The notes under the pieces: model-generated
The model's input: only the letters and a program-made list of their open reading frames with translations
What the model was told of the DNA's origin: nothing
The model's database searches: none
Program-made: the position numbers and the translations under genes
Virus record (IMG/VR): IMGVR_UViG_3300021963_000208
Coordinates: 1-47,116 of that record
Length of the DNA stretch: 47,116 bases
Strand: one strand, 5' to 3'
Source: a virus
In this document: positions 1 through 10,248 of the stretch, piece after piece
Numbering within the stretch: position 1 is the stretch's first letter
Layout: each line of letters starts with the position of its first letter

Positions 1-359
1 TCACCTAGTGCAATTGGGTAACTATTTTGTGGGTAATCAATGTCTGGATGGTCTAGCAAAATATTGTAAACTTTATCATATATCCATTTGTTCTGCATAA
101 AGAATTTACGACCAACTGCAATCATCAAAGGGTCTTTATTTGCATAAAAAGGCTTTTTCCTAAATACAATTGACGTTATATAATCATTATAAATTGGATT
201 AAATTGATGAGAGCTAATAGAGCGCCATAACGAAGGCTCTATATAAGTGTGATCTTTAAAATGTGTTCTAAGAAATTCAACTTTTTCATTAAACTCTGGA
301 GTACCAATTTCAAATGCAACTCTAGGGTTTGATCCTTCTGATTCCATCATTTCAATCAT
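1..359 (-). CDS. Hypothetical protein, C-terminus beyond the window
   Basis: This reading frame begins with ATG at 359 and runs off the left edge after about 119 codons with no stop. A ribosome-binding sequence (GAGGG) lies about 7 bases upstream, and the start overlaps the stop of the preceding gene as ATGA. The product starts MIEMMESEGSNPRVAFEIG and is mixed charged and aromatic, with no signal peptide or membrane segment in the visible part. No family was recognised. It is the last visible member of the tail-tip/fibre operon, so a structural or fibre-associated role is possible but only from position. Confidence 0.7.
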   Translation of the reverse strand, partial: MIEMMESEGSNPRVAFEIGTPEFNEKVEFLRTHFKDHTYIEPSLWRSISSHQFNPIYNDYITSIVFRKKPFYANKDPLMIAVGRKFFMQNKWIYDKVYNILLDHPDIDYPQNSYPIALG

Positions 360-562
360 GATATAAGCCCTCTATCTTTTAGATAATCATACACGACTTT
401 ATCATAGTTATCAGATGTTTTAACAACAATTGTATCAACTATTTTTTGAGTCATGCCTCTTTGGTTTTCATTATCCCAATATGTTCGATATGCTGTAAAA
501 TAAATTTTTACCATATCATTTGGTAAATTTTCAATACGATCGATTGTAAATGGCTTAATCAT
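356..562 (-). CDS. Small hypothetical protein (68 aa)
   Basis: The preferred start is ATG at 562 (MIKPFTIDRIENL...), with a GGAG element about a dozen bases upstream. A TTG at 580 in the same frame is a weaker alternative. The product is a small soluble protein with no recognised domain. It overlaps the 533-aa gene upstream by 8 bases and the next gene by ATGA, so translation is probably coupled. Small proteins of this sort at the end of tail-fibre operons are sometimes fibre chaperones, but nothing here proves that. Confidence 0.6.
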   Translation of the reverse strand: MIKPFTIDRIENLPNDMVKIYFTAYRTYWDNENQRGMTQKIVDTIVVKTSDNYDKVVYDYLKDRGLIS

Positions 563-2156
563 AATAAGAAGCATCTCCAATAATAACTGCGTTGTTTATA
601 AGGTTAATTGTTTCATTGCTATAAGGCCACGAGCCTCCAGTAGAGCCGCCTCCGCCAGTATCAATGCCAATAAAAGAGCTGTCTTTTTCATATTTCCAGT
701 TGCAACCAAAAGTATGAGGAATCCAGCCAGCTTGCATCTTTTTGACATAGCCTGGAGCAATTCTAAGATTAAATGGAGTGCTTTGTAATGTACCTATTTG
801 TGTAGTTGAAGATGCAGCTCCGTATACAGGTGTTATTCCAGTCCACCCAGACCAGTTAGTACCATCGTCTATAAAATCAATTGATCTGTTATTTTCATAA
901 CAACGAATCTCAAACTTAATGTCTGCAGGTCCTGTTGTATTATTATAATTCTTGTAACCTTCGTATCTGTAAGTAACAGTTCTATTTGGCGCAGAACCTT
1001 GTACTGTTACATACAATGCAATAGCTCTTCTATCACCACCGCCAAACATTACTTTAAAGTAGGAAGGATTAACAGCACTTACAATATAAGTTGCTGAGCC
1101 ATTGCCTGAGCCAAAGGTAACATATCCGTTTGTAGAAATATTGATTACATTCGTAGATATGGCTGCTGTGTTATCATTGTTACCACACCAAATTGCAAAT
1201 GGCGTAGCTAAAGACCAATAACCATCGTCAGAAGTTCCAAAGAACGTACTCCCATTTTCAACAGGTGTATATGTTGTATAATTATTTGTGTAGCCTGTGA
1301 ATTGCTCTGAGCAGCCATTGTCATCACAGTATGTTTGGTAATTTGCAGTCTGAGTTAAACCTAATATACTTGAGCTATGAGTAGTAACTTCTATTGGGCC
1401 AATCTGGTCATAGCCGATTCTAATTCCACCGCGATAAAAGCACCAATACCATGACCACCACTGATAATCTCTTCCAAAGCCAATACAGCCACCATATGCA
1501 TCCACACCGTCACAGTCGTCTTCACTTTGATAAGAAAAGGATTCTCGTTCTGACTGAGCCAAACTTGCGAAGAAATACATTGGCTTTACAGCAGCAGCTC
1601 CAATAATAGGATAGCTATTAAACGCATTTGCGTCTGGTTGAAAGACACCACTTCTTGAATCAATGCTAGCTTCGCAGTATTTTGCTGACAAAACATAATT
1701 AGAGGTAGCCTTTGGAACGCTAGGATGATTTACAGTTGATGCTCCAAATGCAACTAATGGGCGCAGTCGGCTGTCAAATGACTTAGTACCATCCTCATTG
1801 TAAACAATCATTCCATAGGCTTCAGTTGCATCAACACCTCTTGGATCTGCAAATATGTATAACTCAGGTACTGTAGTAGATGTTCCAGATCTTACTACTT
1901 CAATATCCCACGTATTTGCATCAATTTGCGTGATTTGAGTTACCCCGTAAAAATCAGACGTAGGCATTGTAAAGAACGGCATAGGAGCTGTTTTAACAGT
2001 AGCTCTATAACGCCACTTACGAATACCACCAAAATAATCACTGGATAAATCTACAGCAAATGGTGTAGTAAGTTTTTGAATAAAGTGTAAATTTCTAGTA
2101 TCACTAGAGACTAACACTTGGTTGTTGTTGTTTGTTGCTAAAAATCCGTAGCTCAT
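555..2156 (-). CDS. Putative tail/fibre structural protein (533 aa)
   Basis: The product is rich in Gly, Ser, Thr, Asn and aromatic residues and poor in Lys, the composition of an extracellular beta-rich virion protein. Cysteines cluster around residues 165-300, including DDCDGVDAYGGCIGFG and CDDNGCSEQ. The segment from about 330 to 460 alternates beta-strand-like stretches with turns. It starts with ATGAGC, overlapping the stop of the 94-aa gene by four bases (ATGA). Lying just after the J-like tail-tip gene, it is most likely part of the distal tail, perhaps a receptor-binding component. No named family was recognised. Confidence 0.65.
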   Translation of the reverse strand: MSYGFLATNNNNQVLVSSDTRNLHFIQKLTTPFAVDLSSDYFGGIRKWRYRATVKTAPMPFFTMPTSDFYGVTQITQIDANTWDIEVVRSGTSTTVPELYIFADPRGVDATEAYGMIVYNEDGTKSFDSRLRPLVAFGASTVNHPSVPKATSNYVLSAKYCEASIDSRSGVFQPDANAFNSYPIIGAAAVKPMYFFASLAQSERESFSYQSEDDCDGVDAYGGCIGFGRDYQWWSWYWCFYRGGIRIGYDQIGPIEVTTHSSSILGLTQTANYQTYCDDNGCSEQFTGYTNNYTTYTPVENGSTFFGTSDDGYWSLATPFAIWCGNNDNTAAISTNVINISTNGYVTFGSGNGSATYIVSAVNPSYFKVMFGGGDRRAIALYVTVQGSAPNRTVTYRYEGYKNYNNTTGPADIKFEIRCYENNRSIDFIDDGTNWSGWTGITPVYGAASSTTQIGTLQSTPFNLRIAPGYVKKMQAGWIPHTFGCNWKYEKDSSFIGIDTGGGGSTGGSWPYSNETINLINNAVIIGDASYYD

Positions 2157-2437
2157 CTCATTAACACCAGTATCAATGCATCTACATTACCACCGGATAC
2201 AGTTATTGTGTAATTGTTTCGTGTGATATCAAATGCAATTGCCTTTCTATCGCTTGGTGGGGCATTTACGAATATTTGTGAAGTAATTACTTCTCTTCCA
2301 GAAATGATCAAATAGTCTTTTGAAACAGTACTGTCACGAGAAACCAAGAAGAAATCTACTTGATTCCAAGTGACAGTATCCGAGTCATATGTCACATTTC
2401 CAGAAGCATCATATAGTCTGATGCCTTGTGTTGACAC
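2153..2437 (-). CDS. Small tail-associated protein (94 aa)
   Basis: The product begins MSTQGIRLYDASGNVTYDSD and consists of short alternating hydrophobic stretches ending in DALILVLMR, with no transmembrane segment long enough to be convincing. The start lies directly beside the stop of the J-like gene (no gap), and the stop overlaps the next start. The opening motif (a ligand 'described' as a variable with time or colour, as in xLYDASGNVxYDS) recurs in small proteins next to phage tail-tip genes in many phages as far as I recall. That family link is from memory and unverified. Confidence 0.6.
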   Translation of the reverse strand: MSTQGIRLYDASGNVTYDSDTVTWNQVDFFLVSRDSTVSKDYLIISGREVITSQIFVNAPPSDRKAIAFDITRNNYTITVSGGNVDALILVLMR

Positions 2438-5400
2438 TTATAATTCTCCTATTTTAACTCTAACGACACCATTATAAACAACACTTATTTGATTGTTTTT
2501 AATTTCCAGTCTATTATTGCCAGATGAACTCTTAATAACTACATTACCATTCTCATCTACACTGAAATTTTCATTTGCAGAAGATATTGTTCCGGTAACA
2601 GACAGTTGTCCTGTATTAACCGACAATGCCGACAAAGAGCCAACTTTCAATGAAGACCAGTATGGTGTAGTCCAAGTTGTTTGATTTGTTGCAGGATTGT
2701 AAATACCATCAGATTGCCACAATCTATTATTGGCAGGAATAACAGGCGCAGTTGTACTCCAAGCTACAGACACACCCCAACTAGTTTCAGAGTTTGCCGC
2801 AGTAGGAACAGCAGTTCCACTTTTAACGATATTTGCAGAAGAAGTGATTTCTGTTGCAACAGGTATCACAGCATAGCAAACAGTATAAGATGCAGCATCT
2901 TGTCCACCATAAGAAACAGCAGTAATACTTGATAGAGACCAGTTTACAGTTGTAGTTGCGTTTGAGGCAGAATCTGAAATATTAACTTTAGCCGACCACA
3001 GGGTATAACCCGCTACTGCTGCTCCAGGAGATTTAGACCAGCCAGCATTTGTATTTGCAGTACTTACACCATCAAAGTCATTGTCAGCCCAAGTCCATGT
3101 ATTAGTTCCTGTTGGAGCTGTCGGAATTGTTGCAGCCCATTTAAACAAAGTAGGTGTTGCTCCATGTACTCCAGCTTGACCATTCTGGGATATTGCAGAT
3201 ATTTGTGCATTAGTCCAGTCAACAGCTGTTGTTTGTGCGGCATTTGTCGCTTCAATCCTAACTGTTGCAGTCCATAACTTAATTCCAGGTGTACCTGGAT
3301 TAGCAGGAATTGATATTGTCCAATAGTCTAAATTTTGAGATGTATTTGGAACTTTGACATATCCACTGTTTGATAAGCTAGACCATGTCCATGTTGAATT
3401 ACCTGTTGGTGTAGGCGGCGCAGCAGTAGCCCATTGATATAGTTGGACCGTTGCTGTTTTCTTACCTGTAACTCCTTGTTTACGTTTAGTAAAGTTTTGA
3501 CGCTTAACCAAAGTAAAGGCCTTACCTGTAGTGCTTTTACCAGTCAGTGTAAAATCAATATATGCAGAATCTGCTGTGATAGCATCTACAACACCGTATC
3601 TAACATCAGTACCTAGGTCGGTTAAAGATGTAGATGCTGTAATGTTAGTTGCTGAGGCTACAGATTTCCAAGTTCCATTAGAAGTTCCAACACCATTATA
3701 CGAAAGCTTTGTATTACCTTCATATACTGAGATATCTACACCCGTACCAGCATAAGAACTTACCGTTCCACTTTCGTCCGTAGCAAAAATGTACTCAGTA
3801 TTAGTAAGATAGCCTTCAATTATGGTCTCACCTCTTCTTGCCTTTACAAATGTTTGGTCAACTGTAAAAGTAAAAGAAATACCTTCTGAAGTCTTACCCG
3901 TGACAGTGTACGTAATTACGGCTAACTCAGTTGTAAGATTACTATGATTTCCATAGGTTACAAAATCACCGCCATCAGTTACAGATGTAGAAACTGTAAT
4001 TCCAGTTGCTGTAGTATCTACTTTCCAAGTTCCATTAGAAGTTCCTTGTCCATCATATACTAATCGTGAAGCACCTTCATATACATATAACGATGTACCA
4101 GAATTGTTATAACCATCTTCAAGTACAGTACCATCTGAAGAGCAAGGAATAGCATGAGTTGCGTTGCTGAGAACTCCATTAACAGCGCCAGAGCCTTTGA
4201 GACCTTTAAATACAACAGGGATAAACTCTGTATCTAAAATTGCAGTTGATTGGTTTGTTTCATATAGTCTAACTGTAATAGACGTAATATCTGCGTCATT
4301 AGCAATTTCGGTTGTGTGACTTGCAGCTCTTGCAGATTCGTTTGTCATCTTATCTGTTTGATAAGTAACATAGCCAAAATCGGCAACAGTATCACCAATA
4401 ACACGTCTACCCTTTACAGTTACGTTTGAATGAACACCATCTAAGCTTGCACTTGCAGCATCTTTAAAGACTACTGGAGCACTTGTGAAGATATAAATAT
4501 ATCTTGCATCAACGCCGTAATTAATTTTAGAAAACGTCTGCGTAGAGGAAATTGAAAACGCTACGCCTTCAGATGTTTTGCCAGTTGCTGTGTAGGTGAT
4601 TGAGGCCGTACCTTGCGACAAACCGCTGTGATCACCAAATCTTACAAAGCTACCTTCATCTGTTTGAGTTGTGCTCTTTACGATGTTTGTAGTGTTTACA
4701 GTGACCTTCCAGGTGCCGTTGACAGAACCATCATAATTAGGATCATACGACAGAGCTGTTCCGCCTTCATATACAAAAACATCTGTTCCGGAGCCTTCAT
4801 ATGACTGTACCGCACCTGACTCATTACATGGAATTGCATGAGTTGGATTAGTAAGCACTATATTTAAAGCGCTTGCACCAGTAGCTCCTCTAAAAATAAC
4901 AGGAACTGTTACTGAGTCTAACAGCTGAGTCTTGTTTTCAGTAGAATAGAGCTTGAAGGTTATAGACGTTATATCAGAATTGTTTGCAATATCTGTTGTA
5001 ATAGTATTAGCAGTAGCTGCAGCGGCTTCTTGCACACCATTGTAAGTTGCAGTCAAATAACCAAATGTTGAAGCAGTATTTCCAATTGTCACTTGTCCAG
5101 TTGCTGTGATATTAGTATGAACACCATCAATTGCAGCTGTAGGTGAGTTCTTAAAAATAACAGGTGCAGACAACAATATTGAATAGATCTTTGCATCATA
5201 ACCAGATCTAGCCTTAGCAACCGTAAAGCGCTTTGTTATGCTTTGACCTGTTCTAGTGGCTGTGATGTCTAGATATCCTTCATCTTGAGTCAATGCAACT
5301 ACTTTGATTGGAAATGCTGAGATAACGCCATTTGTAGTCCCAGTGCCATCCCTATCAGTATTATCATCATTGTCTCTATACTTAGTTCCTGTTGATACAG

Positions 5401-8400
5401 CAGAAACATGAAAATTCCAATTGCTTGTATCAAGTTGAGTACCTTTGTAGATTATCATTGATGTTGCAGCAGACGCAAAGCTAGATACAGCACCTGAGCT
5501 ATCTGCTTGTAGCGTATGCGTCTCGTTTGTTAAAAACGCTGCATAACTATCAATACCTTCTCTAAGTTTAGTGATTGTGATTCTGTCAGCATAATTACCA
5601 GCAGTTGCAGTCACAACAGCTTGCTCTTGAGACATATCAGTATATTGCAAGACCTTTGTGTTATTTGCACCATCTGTCAGCGTTCCACCAACGCAATCCC
5701 AATTAATAGCCTGAGCTGTGTTTTGAAGCGTTGCTGAGAATGTTATAGCAGAAGGTGTTGCAGTACCACTTTGTGCAATGCTAAAGATTTGACTTGAAGC
5801 AGATACTGAAACAGATGCTGCAGGAAATACCTTTGTAAATGTTTGCTTCTTATTTAAAAGGAAGGTAGCACCCGAGATAGTAGTTCCAGCAATAACATAA
5901 TCAATATAAGCAGAACTTGCAGTCATATTGGAATGATTACCAACAATCGCTGTAGTACTGTCTGTCGAATCTACAGCTATTGTACCCGCTGTAATTCCGA
6001 CTTGATTTCCAGCTGGAGCAGTAACTTTCCAGGTTCCAGGAGTAACGCCTACACCGTCATATACAAGTGCAGTTGAACCCGAATAAACTTTTACAGAAGT
6101 TCCAGATCCTGCATAGCTTTGAGATGCCACCAAGCCATCTGCATTAGAGAGCAACGAATGAACATCGTTTGATAGAACTACATTGAGTGAATCGAACCCT
6201 TCTAAAAAGGCTGAAGACATTGTGTAGTTAATCAAAGGCCATGCAGACCCTTCAATAAGATTTCTAAATGGTGCTTGTCTTCCGTTTGCTGCCATCGAAA
6301 CAACAGCAAAAGTATAATTACCGTCTAATGCAGGTAGTTCACAAGAGAGTGTTGAAGTTGTAATTATTTCAGTCCAGACAGTAGTAGAAGTGATGTTATT
6401 AATAGAGTCTGAAGTATACTTTACAATATATCTAGAAACCCGATTATCGCCAGCACTGTCCCATTCTAATCGATAGTTTGAAGTTCTATTATTAGACTCG
6501 CCTAAAACCATTCTAAGATTTTTAGCTTGTTTTAACGAATAACCTTCAAAATTATCTGGTAATGGTGCATAGAAATTGTCTGGGACATTCCAAGCCAGCA
6601 GTCTTGCATCGAATGTAGATCCAGTGACCTTTACAACACCACCCTCTTCAGTTTCAATTTCATCGACTTTTAAAATGGTATAAGGTATTTTAAATAACTC
6701 ACTTGAAAATCCAAATAGATCACCAGGCTCTAATGTGAACACTCTAGCTACAGCTTTAAAGTTGTAAACAATAACACCTCTAGAAGCTCTAACCTTTTGT
6801 TCGGCTCTTGCCAATGCATGATATGGAGTGACACATCCATCTTCAAACGATTCTGTTTCTAATTGTATTCCATTATCTTCGGTGAGAAATGTTTGATAAA
6901 TTGCCGTACCATCGGTTGGCTCTTTTTCTGGCCAATTTATTGTATCTTCTGAAAAGTCTTTCTCTTCATTCAGAAATCTAACAGTCGCAAAATTAAGCTT
7001 TGTTGAAGCATCAGGCCAAGATACAAGAACTTCAGTATCTCGTACCAAGTCATTATCGTTAATATCAATAACATCGCTAGGAATAGCGTCTTCAACCCAG
7101 TCTGCTGCATTGATTAGAGGATTCTGAACAGTAGTATTAATTGCTCTAAAAAGCCTGTTTTTGTTGTTATTGTCTGTAATTTGAACAACATCGTCTATTT
7201 GATAAGTAAGACCTGTTGTAAAAACATAAGCATAAGGCAAATTAAGTCTATATTTACCCTCTGTCCAAACAAGCGAACTCATAGCCATTGTATCTAGGAT
7301 CTTCTGAATATTATCTCTAGAAGATGTGGCTGAGTCTAATATCAAATTACACTCATATAGATAAATATTCTTTGTGCCAGCCTTTGCTAAGTTTAATTTA
7401 CCTTTATTAGCAACATTAGATTTTACTTGAATTGAACAAATCTTAGCTGCTTTATAGAAAGACTCTAAATCAATATCTGACTCAGCAACACCTTTACCAT
7501 ATAGAGTATTTGTAAGATAATCTAGCAAAACTAAAGCAGAATTATTTGAGTATACTTTATAATTACTTAATGAGTAATTATTGCTATTTTTTAAAATTTC
7601 TTTAACTAAATTACCTTCTGCATAAAATTGAACTTCAGGAGTACCATTATATTGTGGATCATCCCTATTCAGCTTAAATGCACAAGTAGCATAAGCAACA
7701 TTAGTAAAGCGAGCGTTAGTTCTAGTGGAATCATTTGCGATCATCAAAGGATCTGCAACAGACCCGTTTTTATAAGCATGTATTCTTAAACCATAGCTAT
7801 ATGCGTCATACGTATATGGCTTTTGATCTACATCTACAGTGTAGATATTAGCAATACCGCTTTGACAAATTGCCTGTTGAATGAAGTAGAACTCATTCTT
7901 TTCACCAGAAACATTCTTGTCTAAGACTGGAACTGTATTTGTTCTTACAGGAAATTGGAACCCTAATGCTTGCAATGCAGCAGATGGCTTTGTAGAAGTG
8001 TCTGTGCCATTCTTAAAAGAGCAAAACACAAAATCTACGGCTGGTGCTGTATAGATTAAAGTTTCACCTTCAAAGGCTCTATTAGGTAACTTCCAAACGT
8101 TTATTTCATCTTTAGTAACAATCCAACCAGGATTTGAGGCAAACTCTGCAATAGAGGAAGGAACATATGACCATGAACCTGTCCAGTTTGCATTTGAATT
8201 GACTAATCTGTAAACAATAGGTGTAGCGTTGTCAGGCTGTTTCATGCTTTCAAAAACAGTGCCGCCACCTGCTATATTTGCAAATGCATAACTATCAGTT
8301 ACCTTAAAATGAACTCTAACCCCTCCAATCTTTCCTCTGCCATACATTATTGGAATTGCCTTAGCTTCACCCTCTTCAGTAAACTGAAAGCCTTTTTGAA

Positions 8401-8524
8401 GTTCAGCTTTTTGTTCAGCTTCTCTTCTTGCTCGCTCAGCGGCTTTTCTTGCTTTCTGAGCCATGTGTAAACTGTAGCCAACACTGACAACAGTTACAGT
8501 AACAGCTACCCAAAATAAACTCAT
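2438..8524 (-). CDS. Tail tip / host-specificity protein, J-like (2028 aa)
   Basis: The N-terminus has a hydrophobic stretch (residues 4-18), then a charged Ala/Arg/Glu helix. A segment near residues 55-75 (KAIPIMYGRGKIGGVRV) follows the pattern found at the start of lambda gpJ-type tip attachment proteins. The middle (about 550-780) contains the hub-like region and a fibronectin-like segment. From about 800 to 1650 the protein carries several related beta-sandwich repeats with a recurring plan: SGTxVxVYEGxTxLxYDGxGTxNGTWKV, then YGxHSxLTxxxAxITYTxxGKTxEGxxFT. The C-terminus ends in a short fibre-like tail. It overlaps the upstream tail-tip gene by four bases. The position after the tape measure and three tip genes matches lambda J. 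Receptor binding is inferred. Confidence 0.85.
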   Translation of the reverse strand: MSLFWVAVTVTVVSVGYSLHMAQKARKAAERARREAEQKAELQKGFQFTEEGEAKAIPIMYGRGKIGGVRVHFKVTDSYAFANIAGGGTVFESMKQPDNATPIVYRLVNSNANWTGSWSYVPSSIAEFASNPGWIVTKDEINVWKLPNRAFEGETLIYTAPAVDFVFCSFKNGTDTSTKPSAALQALGFQFPVRTNTVPVLDKNVSGEKNEFYFIQQAICQSGIANIYTVDVDQKPYTYDAYSYGLRIHAYKNGSVADPLMIANDSTRTNARFTNVAYATCAFKLNRDDPQYNGTPEVQFYAEGNLVKEILKNSNNYSLSNYKVYSNNSALVLLDYLTNTLYGKGVAESDIDLESFYKAAKICSIQVKSNVANKGKLNLAKAGTKNIYLYECNLILDSATSSRDNIQKILDTMAMSSLVWTEGKYRLNLPYAYVFTTGLTYQIDDVVQITDNNNKNRLFRAINTTVQNPLINAADWVEDAIPSDVIDINDNDLVRDTEVLVSWPDASTKLNFATVRFLNEEKDFSEDTINWPEKEPTDGTAIYQTFLTEDNGIQLETESFEDGCVTPYHALARAEQKVRASRGVIVYNFKAVARVFTLEPGDLFGFSSELFKIPYTILKVDEIETEEGGVVKVTGSTFDARLLAWNVPDNFYAPLPDNFEGYSLKQAKNLRMVLGESNNRTSNYRLEWDSAGDNRVSRYIVKYTSDSINNITSTTVWTEIITTSTLSCELPALDGNYTFAVVSMAANGRQAPFRNLIEGSAWPLINYTMSSAFLEGFDSLNVVLSNDVHSLLSNADGLVASQSYAGSGTSVKVYSGSTALVYDGVGVTPGTWKVTAPAGNQVGITAGTIAVDSTDSTTAIVGNHSNMTASSAYIDYVIAGTTISGATFLLNKKQTFTKVFPAASVSVSASSQIFSIAQSGTATPSAITFSATLQNTAQAINWDCVGGTLTDGANNTKVLQYTDMSQEQAVVTATAGNYADRITITKLREGIDSYAAFLTNETHTLQADSSGAVSSFASAATSMIIYKGTQLDTSNWNFHVSAVSTGTKYRDNDDNTDRDGTGTTNGVISAFPIKVVALTQDEGYLDITATRTGQSITKRFTVAKARSGYDAKIYSILLSAPVIFKNSPTAAIDGVHTNITATGQVTIGNTASTFGYLTATYNGVQEAAAATANTITTDIANNSDITSITFKLYSTENKTQLLDSVTVPVIFRGATGASALNIVLTNPTHAIPCNESGAVQSYEGSGTDVFVYEGGTALSYDPNYDGSVNGTWKVTVNTTNIVKSTTQTDEGSFVRFGDHSGLSQGTASITYTATGKTSEGVAFSISSTQTFSKINYGVDARYIYIFTSAPVVFKDAASASLDGVHSNVTVKGRRVIGDTVADFGYVTYQTDKMTNESARAASHTTEIANDADITSITVRLYETNQSTAILDTEFIPVVFKGLKGSGAVNGVLSNATHAIPCSSDGTVLEDGYNNSGTSLYVYEGASRLVYDGQGTSNGTWKVDTTATGITVSTSVTDGGDFVTYGNHSNLTTELAVITYTVTGKTSEGISFTFTVDQTFVKARRGETIIEGYLTNTEYIFATDESGTVSSYAGTGVDISVYEGNTKLSYNGVGTSNGTWKSVASATNITASTSLTDLGTDVRYGVVDAITADSAYIDFTLTGKSTTGKAFTLVKRQNFTKRKQGVTGKKTATVQLYQWATAAPPTPTGNSTWTWSSLSNSGYVKVPNTSQNLDYWTISIPANPGTPGIKLWTATVRIEATNAAQTTAVDWTNAQISAISQNGQAGVHGATPTLFKWAATIPTAPTGTNTWTWADNDFDGVSTANTNAGWSKSPGAAVAGYTLWSAKVNISDSASNATTTVNWSLSSITAVSYGGQDAASYTVCYAVIPVATEITSSANIVKSGTAVPTAANSETSWGVSVAWSTTAPVIPANNRLWQSDGIYNPATNQTTWTTPYWSSLKVGSLSALSVNTGQLSVTGTISSANENFSVDENGNVVIKSSSGNNRLEIKNNQISVVYNGVVRVKIGEL

Positions 8525-9150
8525 ATTTTACCCCACAATACTTCTTGTGACTTTCCACCAAGAGCTACATTGTCAAAGCACGTATCTGGTGCTGAACTCC
8601 ATTGCGCTGCAGGTATTCTTTGTCTAATTGAATTTTGAGTTGTATAAAAAGAATTTAAAGCATCTAAGCTTGCCATAGGTGATGCACACTCTATTTCAAA
8701 GATTGCTCCGTCTTCTTCTGATATTGTATATCTTACAATGTCAATAAAACCCTTATACAAAACTATACAGTCAGTATAATTTAAAATAGGATCATTTTGC
8801 AGAACTTGAGTTCCTGTTGAATCGATAATCGGGGAGCCAGAAGTGTTATAAAAGCCACCTCGTACAGTAACTCTCGAACCAATCATTTCATCAGCAAGAC
8901 CTGAGTATGTTAACAACGGATCTGCAAATTTAATCTTAAAAGCTTCTCTATCAGTATTGCTAGACAGTTTTGGAGGGTCTACACCTGCCAAAGAATTGTC
9001 TGCACTGTATGTTACACCACTGACTACGGCATCAAAAGGTAATGTTGTATACCGAAGCAGAGTGTTTCTAACATTCATATCAATCAAAAAGAAGCCGCTG
9101 TACACTCCCGTTCCCAAGAGCGTCTTTACCGTCTGGCTGAATTTTCTCAT
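8521..9150 (-). CDS. Tail-tip/baseplate hub-associated protein (209 aa)
   Basis: The start at ATG 9150 is supported by a strong ribosome-binding site (GGAAGGAAAGAG) just upstream, even though this start lies 71 bases inside the end of the previous gene. The product contains VSGVTYSADNSLAGVDPPKLS near residues 45-65 and a segment describing ordered beta strands (DCIVLYKGFIDIVRYTISEEDGAIFEIECASPMA). That pattern is reminiscent of gpL or DUF2163-type tail-tip hub proteins. It lies between the tape measure and J, the position of lambda L/K/I. The exact counterpart is not certain. Confidence 0.65.
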   Translation of the reverse strand: MRKFSQTVKTLLGTGVYSGFFLIDMNVRNTLLRYTTLPFDAVVSGVTYSADNSLAGVDPPKLSSNTDREAFKIKFADPLLTYSGLADEMIGSRVTVRGGFYNTSGSPIIDSTGTQVLQNDPILNYTDCIVLYKGFIDIVRYTISEEDGAIFEIECASPMASLDALNSFYTTQNSIRQRIPAAQWSSAPDTCFDNVALGGKSQEVLWGKI

Positions 9151-9619
9151 CGATCTCTTTCCTTCCGCCTATAAATAGTTTATAACGCCCTTCATTGACG
9201 CCACTTAGATTGTCTATATCACCTTCACCAATTTCTGCAATCAGTTGTTTTAAGTCTGCAGTATCAGCTCGGTGAAGTGTGACTAATGTTGTATCTTCTA
9301 AAGCTAGTCCTGCCCGTTGTGTACCAACAGGAGATATTTTAATTTGACCGGCTTTCAATGTAACAAGTCCATCCTCAGAGAAAACCCTGACTGAACCTGT
9401 TAAAATAATCATTGCTGTTTCTTTCTTGTGTACAGCACCCACAACAAGTGTATTCTTTTTAAGCTTAAGCTTGCGAATATAAACACCATCCGACAAGATG
9501 TGTTCGTATTCATATTTACTAGACGGAAGACCTTTACAAGAGTCTATAAAAGCCTGCATCTTATTGTAATGGTCTTCTCTTGATATAGGAGAATAATTTC
9601 TGTTGATAACTGGAAGCAT
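9080..9619 (-). CDS. Cupin-like tail-region protein (179 aa)
   Basis: Residues about 45-120 have the alternating pattern of a cupin beta-barrel: a first half with VVGAVHKKETAMIILTGSVRVFSEDGLVTLKAGQIKISPVGTQ split across the conserved turns G-S-V-R-V and L-K-A-G-Q. One His in the first motif (VHKKE) is kept, so metal binding is possible but may be degenerate. It sits within the tail-tip gene order and overlaps the next gene by 71 bases. Small cupin-like proteins occur beside tail genes in many phages and may be structural or act as assembly factors. I infer a tail-associated role, not an enzyme. Confidence 0.55.
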   Translation of the reverse strand: MLPVINRNYSPISREDHYNKMQAFIDSCKGLPSSKYEYEHILSDGVYIRKLKLKKNTLVVGAVHKKETAMIILTGSVRVFSEDGLVTLKAGQIKISPVGTQRAGLALEDTTLVTLHRADTADLKQLIAEIGEGDIDNLSGVNEGRYKLFIGGRKEIDEKIQPDGKDALGNGSVQRLLFD

Positions 9620-10248
9620 TATAACACCTCAATTAAAGTTATGCTGTCAACTTGAGATAAAATACCGTCAATGTAACTGATGCCTATCTTACTATCATCA
9701 CCATACATTGCTGCCATAGAGACTTTATCCCCATAGAGAACAGATTCATTTAAAGCAATTGACTTAGACAGCTTAGGAAAAATAGTTAACTGATTTACAG
9801 AACCACCAATCGAGGTAGATGCTTTTACAATATACACCTTAGAATGACCTGCAAATTTAATAAACTCTCCAACAGGCAAACCAGACCCTGCGTTTGTAAT
9901 ATTAACAACTGTATTACCAGCTGCAACGCCTGAGAATACCTTTGGAGATAGAGTCTGAGAAATCTTTTCAGACCTATAAATCTGAGGCATTCTAATAAAG
10001 AATGGTTCAGAGTAACCTGCAGCTACATTTTGAACTAAAAATTCTGAAGGGTTCTCAAATGGAACTAATGCTGTTTCAATTTCCCATCTTTGAATATCTG
10101 AATAAGAAGCTTTACGCTTCAATGTCAACGTATCATTAATCAAAGATGGCCTATTGCTATTGATTGATAAAGGTGCTGCAAACACGGCAATCAGCTCACT
10201 GTCTTGTCCTGTATTCGTAGCAGACCTTAAAATACCGTATTTGGCCAT
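9619..10248 (-). CDS. Tail protein following the tape measure (209 aa)
   Basis: It starts with ATG at 10248 behind AGAGGAAATTTAGT, a good ribosome-binding site. The protein is soluble and beta-rich. Residues 55-95 (RKASYSDIQRWEIETALVPFE...) follow the pattern of a distal tail or minor tail protein that frames an N-terminal beta-sandwich, and the middle (VVNITNAGSGLPVGEFIKFAG) looks like an OB or galectin-like insertion. It is the first gene after the tape measure, where lambda has M and others have the distal tail protein (Dit). I infer a distal-tail role. No specific family is claimed. Confidence 0.6.
   Translation of the reverse strand: MAKYGILRSATNTGQDSELIAVFAAPLSINSNRPSLINDTLTLKRKASYSDIQRWEIETALVPFENPSEFLVQNVAAGYSEPFFIRMPQIYRSEKISQTLSPKVFSGVAAGNTVVNITNAGSGLPVGEFIKFAGHSKVYIVKASTSIGGSVNQLTIFPKLSKSIALNESVLYGDKVSMAAMYGDDSKIGISYIDGILSQVDSITLIEVL

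Noticed and set aside
2438-8524. CRISPR or direct DNA repeat array in the J-like gene
   Set aside because: The repeats are diverged protein domains of about 130 residues without short regular spacers.
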